A DNA stretch of 40,745 bases from Clostridiaceae bacterium (GTDB lineage: Bacteria > Bacillota > Clostridia > Oscillospirales > Acutalibacteraceae), in assembly GCA_016297645.1 (NCBI GenBank), contig JAEDGF010000005.1:1-40745 (forward strand). The letters run 5' to 3'. The notes beneath the pieces are model-generated. The model saw only the letters and a program-made list of their open reading frames with translations, was not told where the DNA came from and searched no databases. Of this stretch, positions 1-8,610 are shown in pieces (positions within the stretch are counted from its first letter, which is position 1; each line of letters opens with the position of its first letter). The position numbers were made by a program, and so were the translations under genes.

Positions 1-3000
1 TCGAAACGGCAGACGGCAAAAAAACTGCCGCAAGCGTTATCGTTTTTTCGGGCAGAGTTATGGACATAAACGCGGACGAAACGACCGACAGCTTCCCCTA
101 TAACTACACGGCTGTGTACACCTTTACCCCCTCGGAGGACGGCACATACGCTTTCCGTTTCAAGACCGACAACACCAGCAGTGCAGTTATAAAGAACGAA
201 AACGGCGAGATTATTGCGAAAGACAAGTCGACACATAACCTTGAAGAAGACATGGATTCTCTTCTTTTTGCCGTTAACTGCGAAAAAGATAAGACTTACC
301 GTATCGAAGTAACCCTTTACTTCACATCGGCTTGGATATCAAGCGAAGTCAAAAAAGCGGTTGAACCGGATTACATTTCAGTAAAAGCACCGTCCGCCCC
401 GCTGTTTGTAGGCGACACATACTCGCTCAATGCAGAAATCGTTCCGTGGAACGCGGCAGTAAAGGGACTTACTTACACTTCGTCAAACGAAAATGTTGCG
501 ACCGTCGACACAAACGGCATTGTGACGGCAGTCGGCGAAGGCACGGCAAAAATTACCTGCACATTTGACGATAACCTGAGCGAAAGCTGCGACATCACGG
601 TATCGTCAATGACGGTTCTGACACCCGGCGACATAAACACCGCTGTTTTCTCATACGAAAACCAAAAGCTCGTGTATAAATTCACGGCAGCCGAGGACGG
701 TTATTACCGTATTTCGTCAACCGAAAATTATGTGTCCTCCGAATCAGGACAGAAAATCAGCGACTGGAAAATCTGCACGATATACGAAGAAAACCGTGTT
801 TTGGTGGTTGATCAGAGGGGCGAAGAGCTATCCGCCGACTTCTATGCAGAAGCAGGAAAAGCAATCTTTATTTACCTGTCCGTAGGCGTCAACCCGGCTC
901 AATACGGCACGGTTCACTACGGCTTCACATTTAACAAGCTCGTTCCGGCACAAGAGTTGAAACTCCTCCCTGACAGAACCGTCATCACAACAAATTTGCA
1001 GTATTCACTGTGGGTAGGTCACAAATTCGAGCCGGAGCTTTCGGTAGATGAACCGATAGTATCGTGGACCTCCGACAATGAAGATGTGCTTCTTGTGGAC
1101 GAATACGGCAAACTGACTCCCGTTTCGGGCGGCAAAGCAAAAATCAAGGCGGTTTCCGAAAACGGACTGACGGACGAAGTTGAAATAACGGTCATCGAAC
1201 CGACAGTTGTGACTGAAAATGTTACGGCGGAAGCGTTTGCAATTCCCGAAAACGATACAAAGAACGCCTACTTTGTTTTCACTCCCGAAAGAACCGGAAG
1301 ATATGAATTTTCCAACGATGCTCTTGACCGCAGCTTCTTCTTCCTTTGCGACGACAACGGCTATGTTGACAACACCTATTCTTATTGTGAAACCGGATTC
1401 ATGTACAGAGCACTCCTCACTGCCGGCACAACATACTCGATTGCGGTCGGCTCCGACAACTACGATAAAGACACCATAACTCTTAATGTCAAAGAGATTC
1501 CGAAAATCACAAAATTAGAGATCGTGACACCTCCCGATAAAACCGAGTATTTTGAAAACGCCATGCACCACTCGATTGCTCTCGACGGTCTTGTGCTTAA
1601 AGTCACATGGAGCATGGGTGACGAAACTTATTGGTCTTTTGACAATGACGGAATGTCAATAAACGGCGAGGGGGTTGTAATCAAAACTCCCGAGCGCCTG
1701 ACTTTCGGCTGCAAGGTATATGTTGAATGCAGCGGCGTTTCCGTTGAGCTGCCTATAACCGTCGGCGAATCGCCCGTCGCAAGGATTGAAGGCATACCGT
1801 TCGAAATCATCGAGAACACCAACGGCTACACAGCGATAGACGGTGACGGAAACGAGTATTACTGCTACGATATCTGGATGCTTAACCCTACGGTTCGTAT
1901 CTACTACAAAAATTCCGAGGAGCCTGTGACCGTACCTGTCACGGAGGATCATGGCGGATATTCGTTCGGCGTCTCCGACAACCAGTATTACGAACACTGG
2001 GAAAAGGGCAATACCTACTACATCCATGTTTCGTATCTCGGCGCGGAATGCGATATTCCCGTTACCGTTACCGAAAACACTGTCAAAGAAATAAAAATAG
2101 ACTCTTATCCGACAACAAAGTTTATTTACGGCGACTATGAGTACGGCTGGTATGATGCAGATAACAAAATGTACTTCTTCAATCCGTTCATAGACGGCAA
2201 ATACTTACAGGACATCAGCTTCACCGTAAGCTACAACGATTCAACACCCGACAAAAAGCTCTGTCTTAAAGACATAACCCAAGACGGATGCCTTGACGGC
2301 AACCGCGTAGAGCTTGAACACTTTGACGCTATCCCCGTAATAGACAGCGAAGAGCAGATAACCGTTACGCTCAAATACCTCGGCAAGAGTGCGTCGTTTA
2401 ATCTCACAATGCTCCCCTCCCCCGTCGAGAGCATCGAGCTCATCTACAAATCGGGAACCGAGTATCTCGGAAGAGATTTCCTGCCGGACTTTTTGGGAAG
2501 CGTTGTAAACATTCACTATAAGGACGGCTCGGAAAAGAGCGTAATTATTACAAAGGACAATCTCGAAATTGAGTTTGACGGCGCGGGTCAATCCGTATTT
2601 GTAAGACCCTTCGGCTACCAAATCGTACTGTCGGCTGTGTATACTTCAAACGGAGTGAAGGTTTTCGCCAATTATCTCGGCGCGAGAAGCACCGCAGACA
2701 CAACGGTGACACTTAACAAAATAATCAAGAAAATGACCGTGAACAGCTACACGGCAAAAGACAAAAATATTGCCGTCACCGTTGAGTTTGACGACAAGAC
2801 AACGAAAGTTCTTCACATAGAAAATCTTCTTGTTTCAAAGCTCGATTTCTACGGCGACAACGCGTATCTCTGCGCAGGTATCTGTGAACTTGGCTTCGTG
2901 CAGTATCTTGTGACCGAGCTTGAAAACGGGTATGTTCGAATCAAAATTCTCGATGTTTCGGCAGAAACCAAGCCGGGCTGCACTCATGAATTCGGTGAAT

Positions 3001-3566
3001 GGACGGTAAAAACGCCCGCAACAACAACCGCAGCCGGACTCGAAATTCGTTCCTGCCGCAATTGCGGAAATGTCGAGCAGAGGATCATTCCCAATCTGCC
3101 CGCAACGAAAATTGAGGTAAAGGACGGCGCTTCGATAAAGAAATCCGGCAACTCCGCAAAGATAGTTGCAGGCCTTACACGGAACGAGATTATTAAAGCG
3201 ACCGGCGGAAACACAAAGCTCTATAATGCAGACAACACGCCCGTTGATCTCACAAAGCCCGGAAGCAACATTCTTAAAACAGGAATGAAATTAAAGCTTT
3301 TCAACGGCAATACCGTAGTCGATGAAATCGAAATAGTCGTTCTCGGCGACGCAAACTGCGACGGTAAAATAACCGTTGACGATGCAAGAAGCGCGTTGAG
3401 AAATGCAGTCGGTCTTGACACATACACGAATGCACAGCTTGCAGCGGCTCAGGTCACTCCCACGGAAAAGCCGCAGCCGAAAGCGTCCGTTAACGACGCG
3501 CGCAGCATTCTCCGCGTATCGGTAAACCTTGACAAGCCCTCCGACTGGCTGAAAACAGTTAAATAA
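1..3566 (+). CDS. Large secreted/surface Ig-like (BIG2) protein with C-terminal dockerin, 5'-truncated
   Basis: The reading frame is open to the left edge, so the start and any signal peptide lie outside; the first ATG at 60 is internal. The visible ~1188 residues are a mosaic of beta-rich modules. Two BIG2-like Ig domains (about residues 105-180 and 310-380 from the ATG at 60) carry the typical pattern of 'SSNENVATVDTNGIVTAVGEG' and 'SDNEDVLLVDEYGKL'. Further Ig-like modules follow, then a Cys-containing module (CTHEFGEW...CRNCG) often seen in surface proteins of gut Clostridia. The C-terminus has a dockerin type I segment, GDANCDGKITVDDARSALR, with a canonical Asp/Asn calcium loop; its duplicated partner (VNDARSILR) has lost the acidic loop. 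The likely role is an exported protein docked to a cohesin or exposed on the surface. The substrate is unknown and no catalytic domain is visible. Confident as a gene, moderate on the domains. Confidence 0.85.
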   Translation, partial: ETADGKKTAASVIVFSGRVMDINADETTDSFPYNYTAVYTFTPSEDGTYAFRFKTDNTSSAVIKNENGEIIAKDKSTHNLEEDMDSLLFAVNCEKDKTYRIEVTLYFTSAWISSEVKKAVEPDYISVKAPSAPLFVGDTYSLNAEIVPWNAAVKGLTYTSSNENVATVDTNGIVTAVGEGTAKITCTFDDNLSESCDITVSSMTVLTPGDINTAVFSYENQKLVYKFTAAEDGYYRISSTENYVSSESGQKISDWKICTIYEENRVLVVDQRGEELSADFYAEAGKAIFIYLSVGVNPAQYGTVHYGFTFNKLVPAQELKLLPDRTVITTNLQYSLWVGHKFEPELSVDEPIVSWTSDNEDVLLVDEYGKLTPVSGGKAKIKAVSENGLTDEVEITVIEPTVVTENVTAEAFAIPENDTKNAYFVFTPERTGRYEFSNDALDRSFFFLCDDNGYVDNTYSYCETGFMYRALLTAGTTYSIAVGSDNYDKDTITLNVKEIPKITKLEIVTPPDKTEYFENAMHHSIALDGLVLKVTWSMGDETYWSFDNDGMSINGEGVVIKTPERLTFGCKVYVECSGVSVELPITVGESPVARIEGIPFEIIENTNGYTAIDGDGNEYYCYDIWMLNPTVRIYYKNSEEPVTVPVTEDHGGYSFGVSDNQYYEHWEKGNTYYIHVSYLGAECDIPVTVTENTVKEIKIDSYPTTKFIYGDYEYGWYDADNKMYFFNPFIDGKYLQDISFTVSYNDSTPDKKLCLKDITQDGCLDGNRVELEHFDAIPVIDSEEQITVTLKYLGKSASFNLTMLPSPVESIELIYKSGTEYLGRDFLPDFLGSVVNIHYKDGSEKSVIITKDNLEIEFDGAGQSVFVRPFGYQIVLSAVYTSNGVKVFANYLGARSTADTTVTLNKIIKKMTVNSYTAKDKNIAVTVEFDDKTTKVLHIENLLVSKLDFYGDNAYLCAGICELGFVQYLVTELENGYVRIKILDVSAETKPGCTHEFGEWTVKTPATTTAAGLEIRSCRNCGNVEQRIIPNLPATKIEVKDGASIKKSGNSAKIVAGLTRNEIIKATGGNTKLYNADNTPVDLTKPGSNILKTGMKLKLFNGNTVVDEIEIVVLGDANCDGKITVDDARSALRNAVGLDTYTNAQLAAAQVTPTEKPQPKASVNDARSILRVSVNLDKPSDWLKTVK

Positions 3567-3584
3567 TTCCGGACACCGAACATT

Positions 3585-3624
3585 TTACGGCGGAGAAGCG
3601 CAGTACCGTATTTCTCCGCCGTAA
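3585..3624 (+). terminator. Hairpin after the dockerin gene, possible terminator
   Basis: A perfect 13-bp inverted repeat (TTACGGCGGAGAA / TTCTCCGCCGTAA) with a 14-nt loop starts 18 bases after the stop codon. No U-run follows, so it may be a transcript-stabilising 3' hairpin and not a classical intrinsic terminator. Confidence 0.5.
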
Positions 3625-3730
3625 GCCGTTTGCCGCGAAAGCTGTTTACACCGAAAGCTGTTTGCCGCGAAAATTGTTGACCGGAAACTATTTGAACGCA
3701 AGCCGTCTGACCGCAAGCTATTCGGAATAA
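3624..3730. repeat. Degenerate tandem array, ~16-bp period, 7 units
   Basis: Units resemble AGCTGTTTGCCGCGAA. They run at 3624-3639, 3640-3655 and 3656-3671 (16 bp each), then 3672-3686, 3687-3701 and 3702-3716 (15 bp each), then a partial at 3717-3730. The first three are near-identical and later ones decay. The array lies between the hairpin after the dockerin gene and the SGNH esterase. No coding frame with a start and RBS is visible. Confidence 0.8.
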
Positions 3731-3829
3731 AAAACTATCCGTAGATCTACCGAAAATTTATTTTTACGCTACACGAAGTCGGACATTATCCGTTTTTGCG
3801 CAGCACAAAGGAAAGGAACAGCCGTTAAA

Positions 3830-4825
3830 ATGAAGAAATACTCGTATCTTGATACTCCCGTAAAGGTATTCGGGCTGCCGTTTTTTGTAAAGAACAAAAA
3901 ATTGGAGCGGCTCCCGGAGGACATCCGACAAAAGCTGCCGTCCCTCGGTTTTTTCGGGCGGCGGTGCATGGGTGCAAGGCTCGCATTTCGAACGAATTCA
4001 AAAAAGCTGAAAGTCACTCTTGAACTTGAAACGCTGTCTTTTGACGGAGGAATGTCTATTTACGCCTGCCAATCGGCAATTGTAATGGCAGGAAACCGTC
4101 CTACTCAAACTTTTTTAGGACGAGTGAACCCTCCCGATTATGAAACAAAAACCGCCGAAAGAGAATTTGAGCTGTCCGGCGAAATGCAGGATATTACGAT
4201 ATGGTTTCCACGAAATGAAATTGTCAGGGACATTTTTTTTGAGATTGACGACGACGCGCAGACAGAAGCTCCGACCCCGTATAAATTTGCGCCTATGCTG
4301 TTCTACGGTTCGTCGATAACAGAGGGCGGTCATGCGGACAAGCCCAATGACGCATACGCTTCCCTCCTCTCCGATTGGCTTGACGCTGATTTTTACGACC
4401 TCGGGTTCTCGGGTTCGGCTCACGGTGAACCGGAGATAGCCGAGTTCATCGCCGGTATACCTATGAGCGTTTTCGTGATGGACTACGACCACAACTCACC
4501 GGTTGAAGAACTCCGCAAAAACCACGAGCCGTTTTTTGAAACGGTGAGAAAGAAAAATCCCGAGCTTCCGATCGTTATTCTCAACCGCCCTGTTTTCGTG
4601 AAAGGCAGCGAGTATTTCGAAAGACGGAAAATAGTAAAGTCAACTTATGAAAATGCCGTTTCACGCGGCGACAAAAATGTGTTCTTTATTGACAGTGTCG
4701 ACTTTTTTACGGATGAAACGGTATCGCTTTGCACCACCGATAACACTCACCCAAACAGTTTCGGATTTTATATAATGGCGAAAAAGATATACCCCGTGCT
4801 TTTTAAAATACTGAACCGCAGATAA
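3830..4825 (+). CDS. SGNH/GDSL-family hydrolase (probable carbohydrate esterase)
   Basis: This is a 331-residue protein of the two-domain SGNH type. An N-terminal beta-sandwich-like region (~1-150) precedes the SGNH hydrolase fold. Block I is FYGSSITEGG, with Ser162 the expected nucleophile; block II is GFSGSAHGE; the C-terminal catalytic pair is D304-N-T-H307 followed by PNSFGF. In place of the usual GxND block III it has MDYDHNS. Relatives include acetyl-xylan/carbohydrate esterases and lipases, so a deacetylase acting on sugars or esters is the best guess. No signal peptide is visible, suggesting a cytoplasmic enzyme. The ATG at 3830 is preceded by AAAGGAAAGGA about 12 nt upstream. It appears monocistronic, bounded by the tandem array and a strong terminator at 4897. 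Confidence 0.85.
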   Translation: MKKYSYLDTPVKVFGLPFFVKNKKLERLPEDIRQKLPSLGFFGRRCMGARLAFRTNSKKLKVTLELETLSFDGGMSIYACQSAIVMAGNRPTQTFLGRVNPPDYETKTAEREFELSGEMQDITIWFPRNEIVRDIFFEIDDDAQTEAPTPYKFAPMLFYGSSITEGGHADKPNDAYASLLSDWLDADFYDLGFSGSAHGEPEIAEFIAGIPMSVFVMDYDHNSPVEELRKNHEPFFETVRKKNPELPIVILNRPVFVKGSEYFERRKIVKSTYENAVSRGDKNVFFIDSVDFFTDETVSLCTTDNTHPNSFGFYIMAKKIYPVLFKILNRR

Positions 4826-4896
4826 AAAAACAAAACAAGCAAAAACAAAAACACAGATAAAGATTACAAAAATCAAGCTTTACGGCTAAAAATAAG

Positions 4897-4949
4897 CACG
4901 GGAGAAAAGCAAAAATGCTTTTCTCCCGTGTTTGTTTTGTTTTTTTTTC
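4897..4949 (+). terminator. Rho-independent terminator of the SGNH esterase gene
   Basis: A 14-bp perfect stem (CACGGGAGAAAAGC / GCTTTTCTCCCGTG) with a 6-nt loop is followed by TTTGTTTTGTTTTTTTT. The rest of 4826-5062 shows no gene. The opposite strand has only a short T-rich tract, so termination of ruvX here is possible but weaker. Confidence 0.9.
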
Positions 4950-5062
4950 GTTCTATACTCGGCTTTGCAAGTTTTCGAAATACCTGCGTATCGCTTTAAA
5001 GCGGCTTCATTGCCGCAAACAAGTTTTTTTACAGACGGAATACAGCGCATTTATCATTTATC

Positions 5063-5488
5063 TTACGGCTGTGTGTCCCGTTTTCTCGCCGCAATGAAGT
5101 CCTCTAAAATCAGCACGGCTGAAACGGCATCCACCGTCTGCTTACGCTTTTTTCCGCGAACATCGTTCATACTTAAAAGCCGGTGAGCGCTCACGGTGGT
5201 AAGGCGTTCGTCACGAAGCACGACTTCAAGTCCCGATTTTTCTTTGAGCAAAGCGGCAAAGCTTTTACACGCTTCGGCTCGAAAGCCCTCGGAGCCGTCC
5301 ATATTTTTAGGAAGCCCCATACATATAAGCTCCGCCTTGTGTTCGCCTGCAAGTGCCGTCAGCTTCCCGGCAAGCTTATCTGCGCTGCGCTCGGTTATAA
5401 CGCACACGGGCGACGCAAGAAACTCGCTTTTATCGCACACGGCGACCCCCGTGCGGACATCGCCGTAATCAACCGACATGATTACCAT
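5063..5488 (-). CDS. ruvX: Putative pre-16S rRNA nuclease / Holliday junction resolvase-like RuvX (YqgF)
   Basis: 141 residues, the usual length for YqgF/RuvX. The RNase H-like fold is indicated by SVDYGDVRTGVAV (first catalytic Asp), the central ELICMGLPKNMDG segment, RDERLTT and the C-terminal DAVSAVLILEDFI (last catalytic Asp). The family is implicated in 16S rRNA 5'-end maturation and was first proposed as a Holliday junction resolvase. The ATG at 5488 is preceded by GAGGTG about 6 nt upstream; a second in-frame ATG lies 9 nt later. It starts only 9 bases after the stop codon of the penicillin-binding protein gene and is probably co-transcribed with it. Confidence 0.93.
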   Translation of the reverse strand: MVIMSVDYGDVRTGVAVCDKSEFLASPVCVITERSADKLAGKLTALAGEHKAELICMGLPKNMDGSEGFRAEACKSFAALLKEKSGLEVVLRDERLTTVSAHRLLSMNDVRGKKRKQTVDAVSAVLILEDFIAARKRDTQP

Positions 5489-5497
5489 TCATTCACC

Positions 5498-7738
5498 TCA
5501 ACCGAAAACGGTAATAACGCCGCTGCTGTCGGAGGAGCTTGTTACTTCGCTGCTCTGACGGCGTCCTGGGCAGTTTTTGCATACTCCGGGCAGGTTATCT
5601 ATCTTGAACCAGCCTGTTTTTACCGATGAGCAGGAGTCGCCTGCAAGAAGTCCGGTAGCGGTGCAGAAGCTGCGCTGAACGGCATCGCCGCTGTATTCAA
5701 ACTCCTTCGACTCCAATCCGTCATGAATCCGGTTCATGACCTCATGGAATACCCTTGCTGCCGGGTAAGAGGTGTAGTAGTTGATGTTTATTTCGCGGTT
5801 GTCCTTAAAGCCCGACCACGCAGAGGCAACATAGTACGGTGTTCCGCCGCACATCCACTTATCCTTGTTGCTCGACGATGTACCGGTTTTTGCGAACATC
5901 GTGAAGCCCTTGACGGGATAATTGCGTCCCGTACCGTTTGAAGCGGTGACGACCGTTTGAAGCATATGGTTCATGACATCTGCCGTAGCGGCGCTTATGG
6001 CCTGCTCGGGTCCGCTGTCTTTTTCAAGGAGCGTCATCGTTCCGGAGGAATTCGTGACCTTATAGTAGCACCACGGCTTGTAGTACTTGCCGCCGTTGCC
6101 GAAAACCGCATACGCGGCAGCCATATCAAGAGTTGTAACGCCGCGGTACATATCGCCTATTACCATGGGAGCGTAGTCCGCGTCGGACGGGTCAAGCGTC
6201 GAAATGTGGTAGTTGTCGCGCAGGAACGAGTAGCTTCTTGCCGGGGTGAGCGTCTGAACTATTCGCGCGGGAATGGTGTTGAGTGACGGCGCGAGAGCCT
6301 CCTGCAAGTTTCTGAGGTCGCTTATGCTGCCGGTAACGCCGCCGTAGTTTGTGGGCCACGCCTTGGTGTTTCCGGGGAGCATTATACCGAAGTTGGGCAG
6401 ATAGCTCGACCAGTAATAATAGTTAAGCTCGATAGCGGGTGAATAAACGCTGAGCGGCTTTATCGACGAACCGGGGTTTCGGGGCGAATCGGTAGCTATG
6501 TTCAGAACGCGGTCGCCGGTCTTGGGACCGAGCTGACCCATGATTCCGAGCACCCTGCCCTCGTAATTCATAACGGTCATAGCCGCCTGAATTGCGGGAT
6601 TTTCCTCGGTGTCCTCCTCTTTGGGGAATGTTATCCTGTTGTAGAATACATCCTCCATTTCCTCCTGAATATCCATATCAACGGCGGAATAGATTTTAAG
6701 TCCGCCGTAATAGACCTTGCGCCACGCTTCGTTTTCGGAGTAGCCGTATTTTGCGGCGAGGTCGTCTATAACGCTGTCGATAATAAAATCGACATAGTAG
6801 CTCTGATATTCGCTCTTGGTTTCTTCCTTCTTTTCTTCGTCGTCGTTATTTTTGACGAGCTTACCGACAAAGGTCAGCTTCTCGGCAAGAGCCGCGTCGT
6901 ACTGCTCCTGACTTATCTTGCCCTGTTCGAGCATATAGCTAAGGCAGAGCTTTGCGCGGGAAAGGTTATTTTCGTAGTTGATGATGGGGTTATACTTTCT
7001 GGGGGCGTTTGTTATAACAACAAGTGTGACGCTCTCCATGAGCGTAAGATCCTTTGCTTCCTTGCCGAAATAATACTCGGCACCCGTCTTTATTCCGTAG
7101 CAGCCCATGTCGAGGTAGACGGTATTGAGATATGCTTCGAATATTTCGTCCTTTGAATAGTGCCGTTCGAGAGCGAGGGCATTTTTTATCTCGTTATATT
7201 TACGGACAAGCGTTTTCTTGTTTTCACCGGTAAGGTTTTTTATAAGTTGCTGCGTAATTGTAGAACCGCCTTGCAGATCCTTCCCCAAAAGGTCGTAGAC
7301 AATAGAACCGGCTGTTCTTATCCAGTCAACGCCCTTATGCTGATAAAAGCGTTTGTCCTCCAACGCGATAAAGCCTTCTTTTACATACTTGCTTACATCG
7401 TCGAGCTTTATCCAAATACGGTTCTGCGAACCGTGCAGACGAGCTATCTCCTGCTCCTTCATATTTTTGTCGTAAGCATAGACAATGGTCGTCTGCTGCT
7501 GGTTGGCAATGTACTCGTTCAGGTCTATGTAGTCGATACCCGCCTGCTCTTTATCGGGGTTTATGTGACCGATAAGTCCGACATCGTAAAAAACCGTAAA
7601 GGCAATCGAGCCGCCGGCAACGACCGCAACCATAAAGCAGATGAGAAGCACCGTAAGAAATACGGTAAGCCCTTTACTCATCTTCTTCTTTTTTTTCTTC
7701 TTTTTACGGGCAACATCAGCCGTTTTGTTTTTAGCCAT
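5498..7738 (-). CDS. Class A penicillin-binding protein (PBP1A-type transglycosylase/transpeptidase)
   Basis: This is a bifunctional peptidoglycan synthase of 746 residues. The N-terminus has a lysine run (K12-K19) and one transmembrane segment (~25-52). The GT51 glycosyltransferase domain follows, with E127 in ALEDKRFYQHKG, then GGSTITQQLIKNL and EIFEAYLNTVYLDMG. The penicillin-binding transpeptidase domain has the SxxK motif PGSSIKP (catalytic Ser424), an SLN motif and KTGTSS near the C-terminal third. The C-terminus holds several Cys residues (CSSVKTG, CKNCPG) and an S/T-rich tail. It is anchored in the cytoplasmic membrane with its catalytic domains outside. ATG at 7738 with GGAG about 9 nt upstream. 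It heads an operon with ruvX. Confidence 0.95.
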   Translation of the reverse strand: MAKNKTADVARKKKKKKKKMSKGLTVFLTVLLICFMVAVVAGGSIAFTVFYDVGLIGHINPDKEQAGIDYIDLNEYIANQQQTTIVYAYDKNMKEQEIARLHGSQNRIWIKLDDVSKYVKEGFIALEDKRFYQHKGVDWIRTAGSIVYDLLGKDLQGGSTITQQLIKNLTGENKKTLVRKYNEIKNALALERHYSKDEIFEAYLNTVYLDMGCYGIKTGAEYYFGKEAKDLTLMESVTLVVITNAPRKYNPIINYENNLSRAKLCLSYMLEQGKISQEQYDAALAEKLTFVGKLVKNNDDEEKKEETKSEYQSYYVDFIIDSVIDDLAAKYGYSENEAWRKVYYGGLKIYSAVDMDIQEEMEDVFYNRITFPKEEDTEENPAIQAAMTVMNYEGRVLGIMGQLGPKTGDRVLNIATDSPRNPGSSIKPLSVYSPAIELNYYYWSSYLPNFGIMLPGNTKAWPTNYGGVTGSISDLRNLQEALAPSLNTIPARIVQTLTPARSYSFLRDNYHISTLDPSDADYAPMVIGDMYRGVTTLDMAAAYAVFGNGGKYYKPWCYYKVTNSSGTMTLLEKDSGPEQAISAATADVMNHMLQTVVTASNGTGRNYPVKGFTMFAKTGTSSSNKDKWMCGGTPYYVASAWSGFKDNREININYYTSYPAARVFHEVMNRIHDGLESKEFEYSGDAVQRSFCTATGLLAGDSCSSVKTGWFKIDNLPGVCKNCPGRRQSSEVTSSSDSSGVITVFG

Positions 7739-7795
7739 AAAACACTTACTCCGTATTATTTAAAAATGATCCTTGAAAAAAAATAGTTTGCGCAT

Positions 7796-7824
7796 ATTCT
7801 ATCATACTTTTCTGATTTTGTTTA
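7796..7824 (-). promoter_or_regulatory. Candidate sigma-A promoter for the PBP gene
   Basis: On the minus strand, TAAACA (7819-7824) is separated by 17 nt from TAGAAT (7796-7801), which carries a TG extended -10. It lies about 60 nt upstream of the PBP ATG. The -35 matches consensus at 4 of 6 positions. Confidence 0.45.
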
Positions 7825-7883
7825 GTATTTTTCCGAAAATTCATCAAAAAATATGATTACAATTTTGTTATAAAGGTGATTTT

Positions 7884-8189
7884 TTGAATAATCGGAACAA
7901 AATGTTGTATATTTTTTTGTCTGTAATGCTGCTGTGTGCGCTCGTGTGCAGTTTATACTTTTTCGAAACGGGTCTGACAAAAGAGCAAGGCTCGCTGCCG
8001 CCGCTCACTGTAATGCTCGCGGAGGGTACTTCAACTCTTATTTTCACGGACGCAAACGGAGCCGTCACAAGGGAAATTTCGATTGAGAGACTTGACCTGT
8101 CGGCCGATGAAATAAAAACGCTTCAAAGGGGAATTTCCGTGTCGTCGGATGCCGAGCTTATGAGCATCGCCGAGGACTATTCGAGCTGA
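7884..8189 (+). CDS. Small single-pass membrane/exported protein, BofC C-terminal-like
   Basis: A 101-residue protein. The N-terminal hydrophobic segment (~7-27) is a signal anchor. The soluble part ends in LDLSADEIKTLQRGISVSSDAELMSIAEDYSS, which resembles the C-terminal domain of BofC (bypass-of-forespore C), the intermembrane-space inhibitor in sigma-K checkpoint control of Bacillus. That assignment rests on recognition of the motif 'LP-x-x-Q-x-x-L-x-x-GI-x-V-x-x-E-x-EL-x-x-L-EDY' and is tentative. The start is taken as TTG at 7884 because AAAGGTG lies about 5 nt upstream; ATG at 7902 is the alternative. It diverges from the PBP gene. No operon partner is visible downstream. Confidence 0.65.
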   Translation: MNNRNKMLYIFLSVMLLCALVCSLYFFETGLTKEQGSLPPLTVMLAEGTSTLIFTDANGAVTREISIERLDLSADEIKTLQRGISVSSDAELMSIAEDYSS

Positions 8190-8246
8190 CGGACAAAAAA
8201 AGCTCAAAGCACAACCGGAATACACCAAAGACGGCGCTGCACAGCT

Positions 8247-8526
8247 TAGGCTGACGGGACTTGAACCCGTGTCGGTTTTGACCGGTTGATTTTCGCTCAT
8301 GCCGCGTTAAAACCCTTGCAAATACATCAAGTATTCGCTGCGGGCTTTGCCTTGCCTGAACAAAAATCAGCTCAGGCAAAACTGCTCTGCACCCGACAGT
8401 AGACAATTTTTGAGCAATTTTCGTTTTTTGAGGTGCAGGCTTGCTGACGCAAGTCAAGACGAAAAGGGCGAAAAGTGCCGAAAAGGGGCACTGACGGGCG
8501 ACATGGGTTTGAATCCCGTCAGCCTA
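8247..8526. repeat. ~280-bp structured inverted-repeat element with tRNA T-arm-like ends (MITE-like)
   Basis: The ends form a 28-nt terminal inverted repeat beginning TAGGCTGACGGG. The two arms match at 24 positions, and all four mismatches are transitions. Each arm also folds alone into a T-arm-like hairpin. Read on the minus strand, the left end is ACGGG-TTCAAGT-CCCGT followed by CAGCCTA, with a small CGGT-CAAA-ACCG hairpin before it. Inside are more stems: TTGCCTGA/TCAGGCAA, CTTGC-TGAC-GCAAG and AGTGCC/GGCACT. The element is flanked by TA on both sides. The first ~50 bases recur at 40695-40745. No ORF with an RBS is visible. Candidates are a MITE, or a repeated structured RNA. Confidence 0.65.
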
Positions 8527-8582
8527 TGGAAAGCGAATCCCCTCCGAAAAGGAAGAAACAGCCGCACCGATGAGATAGATTG

Positions 8583-8610
8583 TTGACTTTTATGTTTTTC
8601 GTATTATAAT
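8583..8610 (+). promoter_or_regulatory. Sigma-A promoter of the phosphoribosyltransferase operon
   Basis: TTGACT (8583-8588), a 16-nt spacer and TATAAT (8605-8610): a near-consensus promoter about 80 nt upstream of the ATG at 8690. The predicted transcript starts at about 8617, directly on a GGCGGATAA...TTATC...CCGCC hairpin (8617-8651). Confidence 0.8.

Noticed and set aside
8247..8526. tmRNA (ssrA) or an ordinary tRNA gene
   Set aside because: The 3' part looks like a T-arm, but the 5' tmRNA signature (GATTCGACGGG type), a tag-peptide frame ending in ALAA, the CCA end and any D/anticodon arms are missing.
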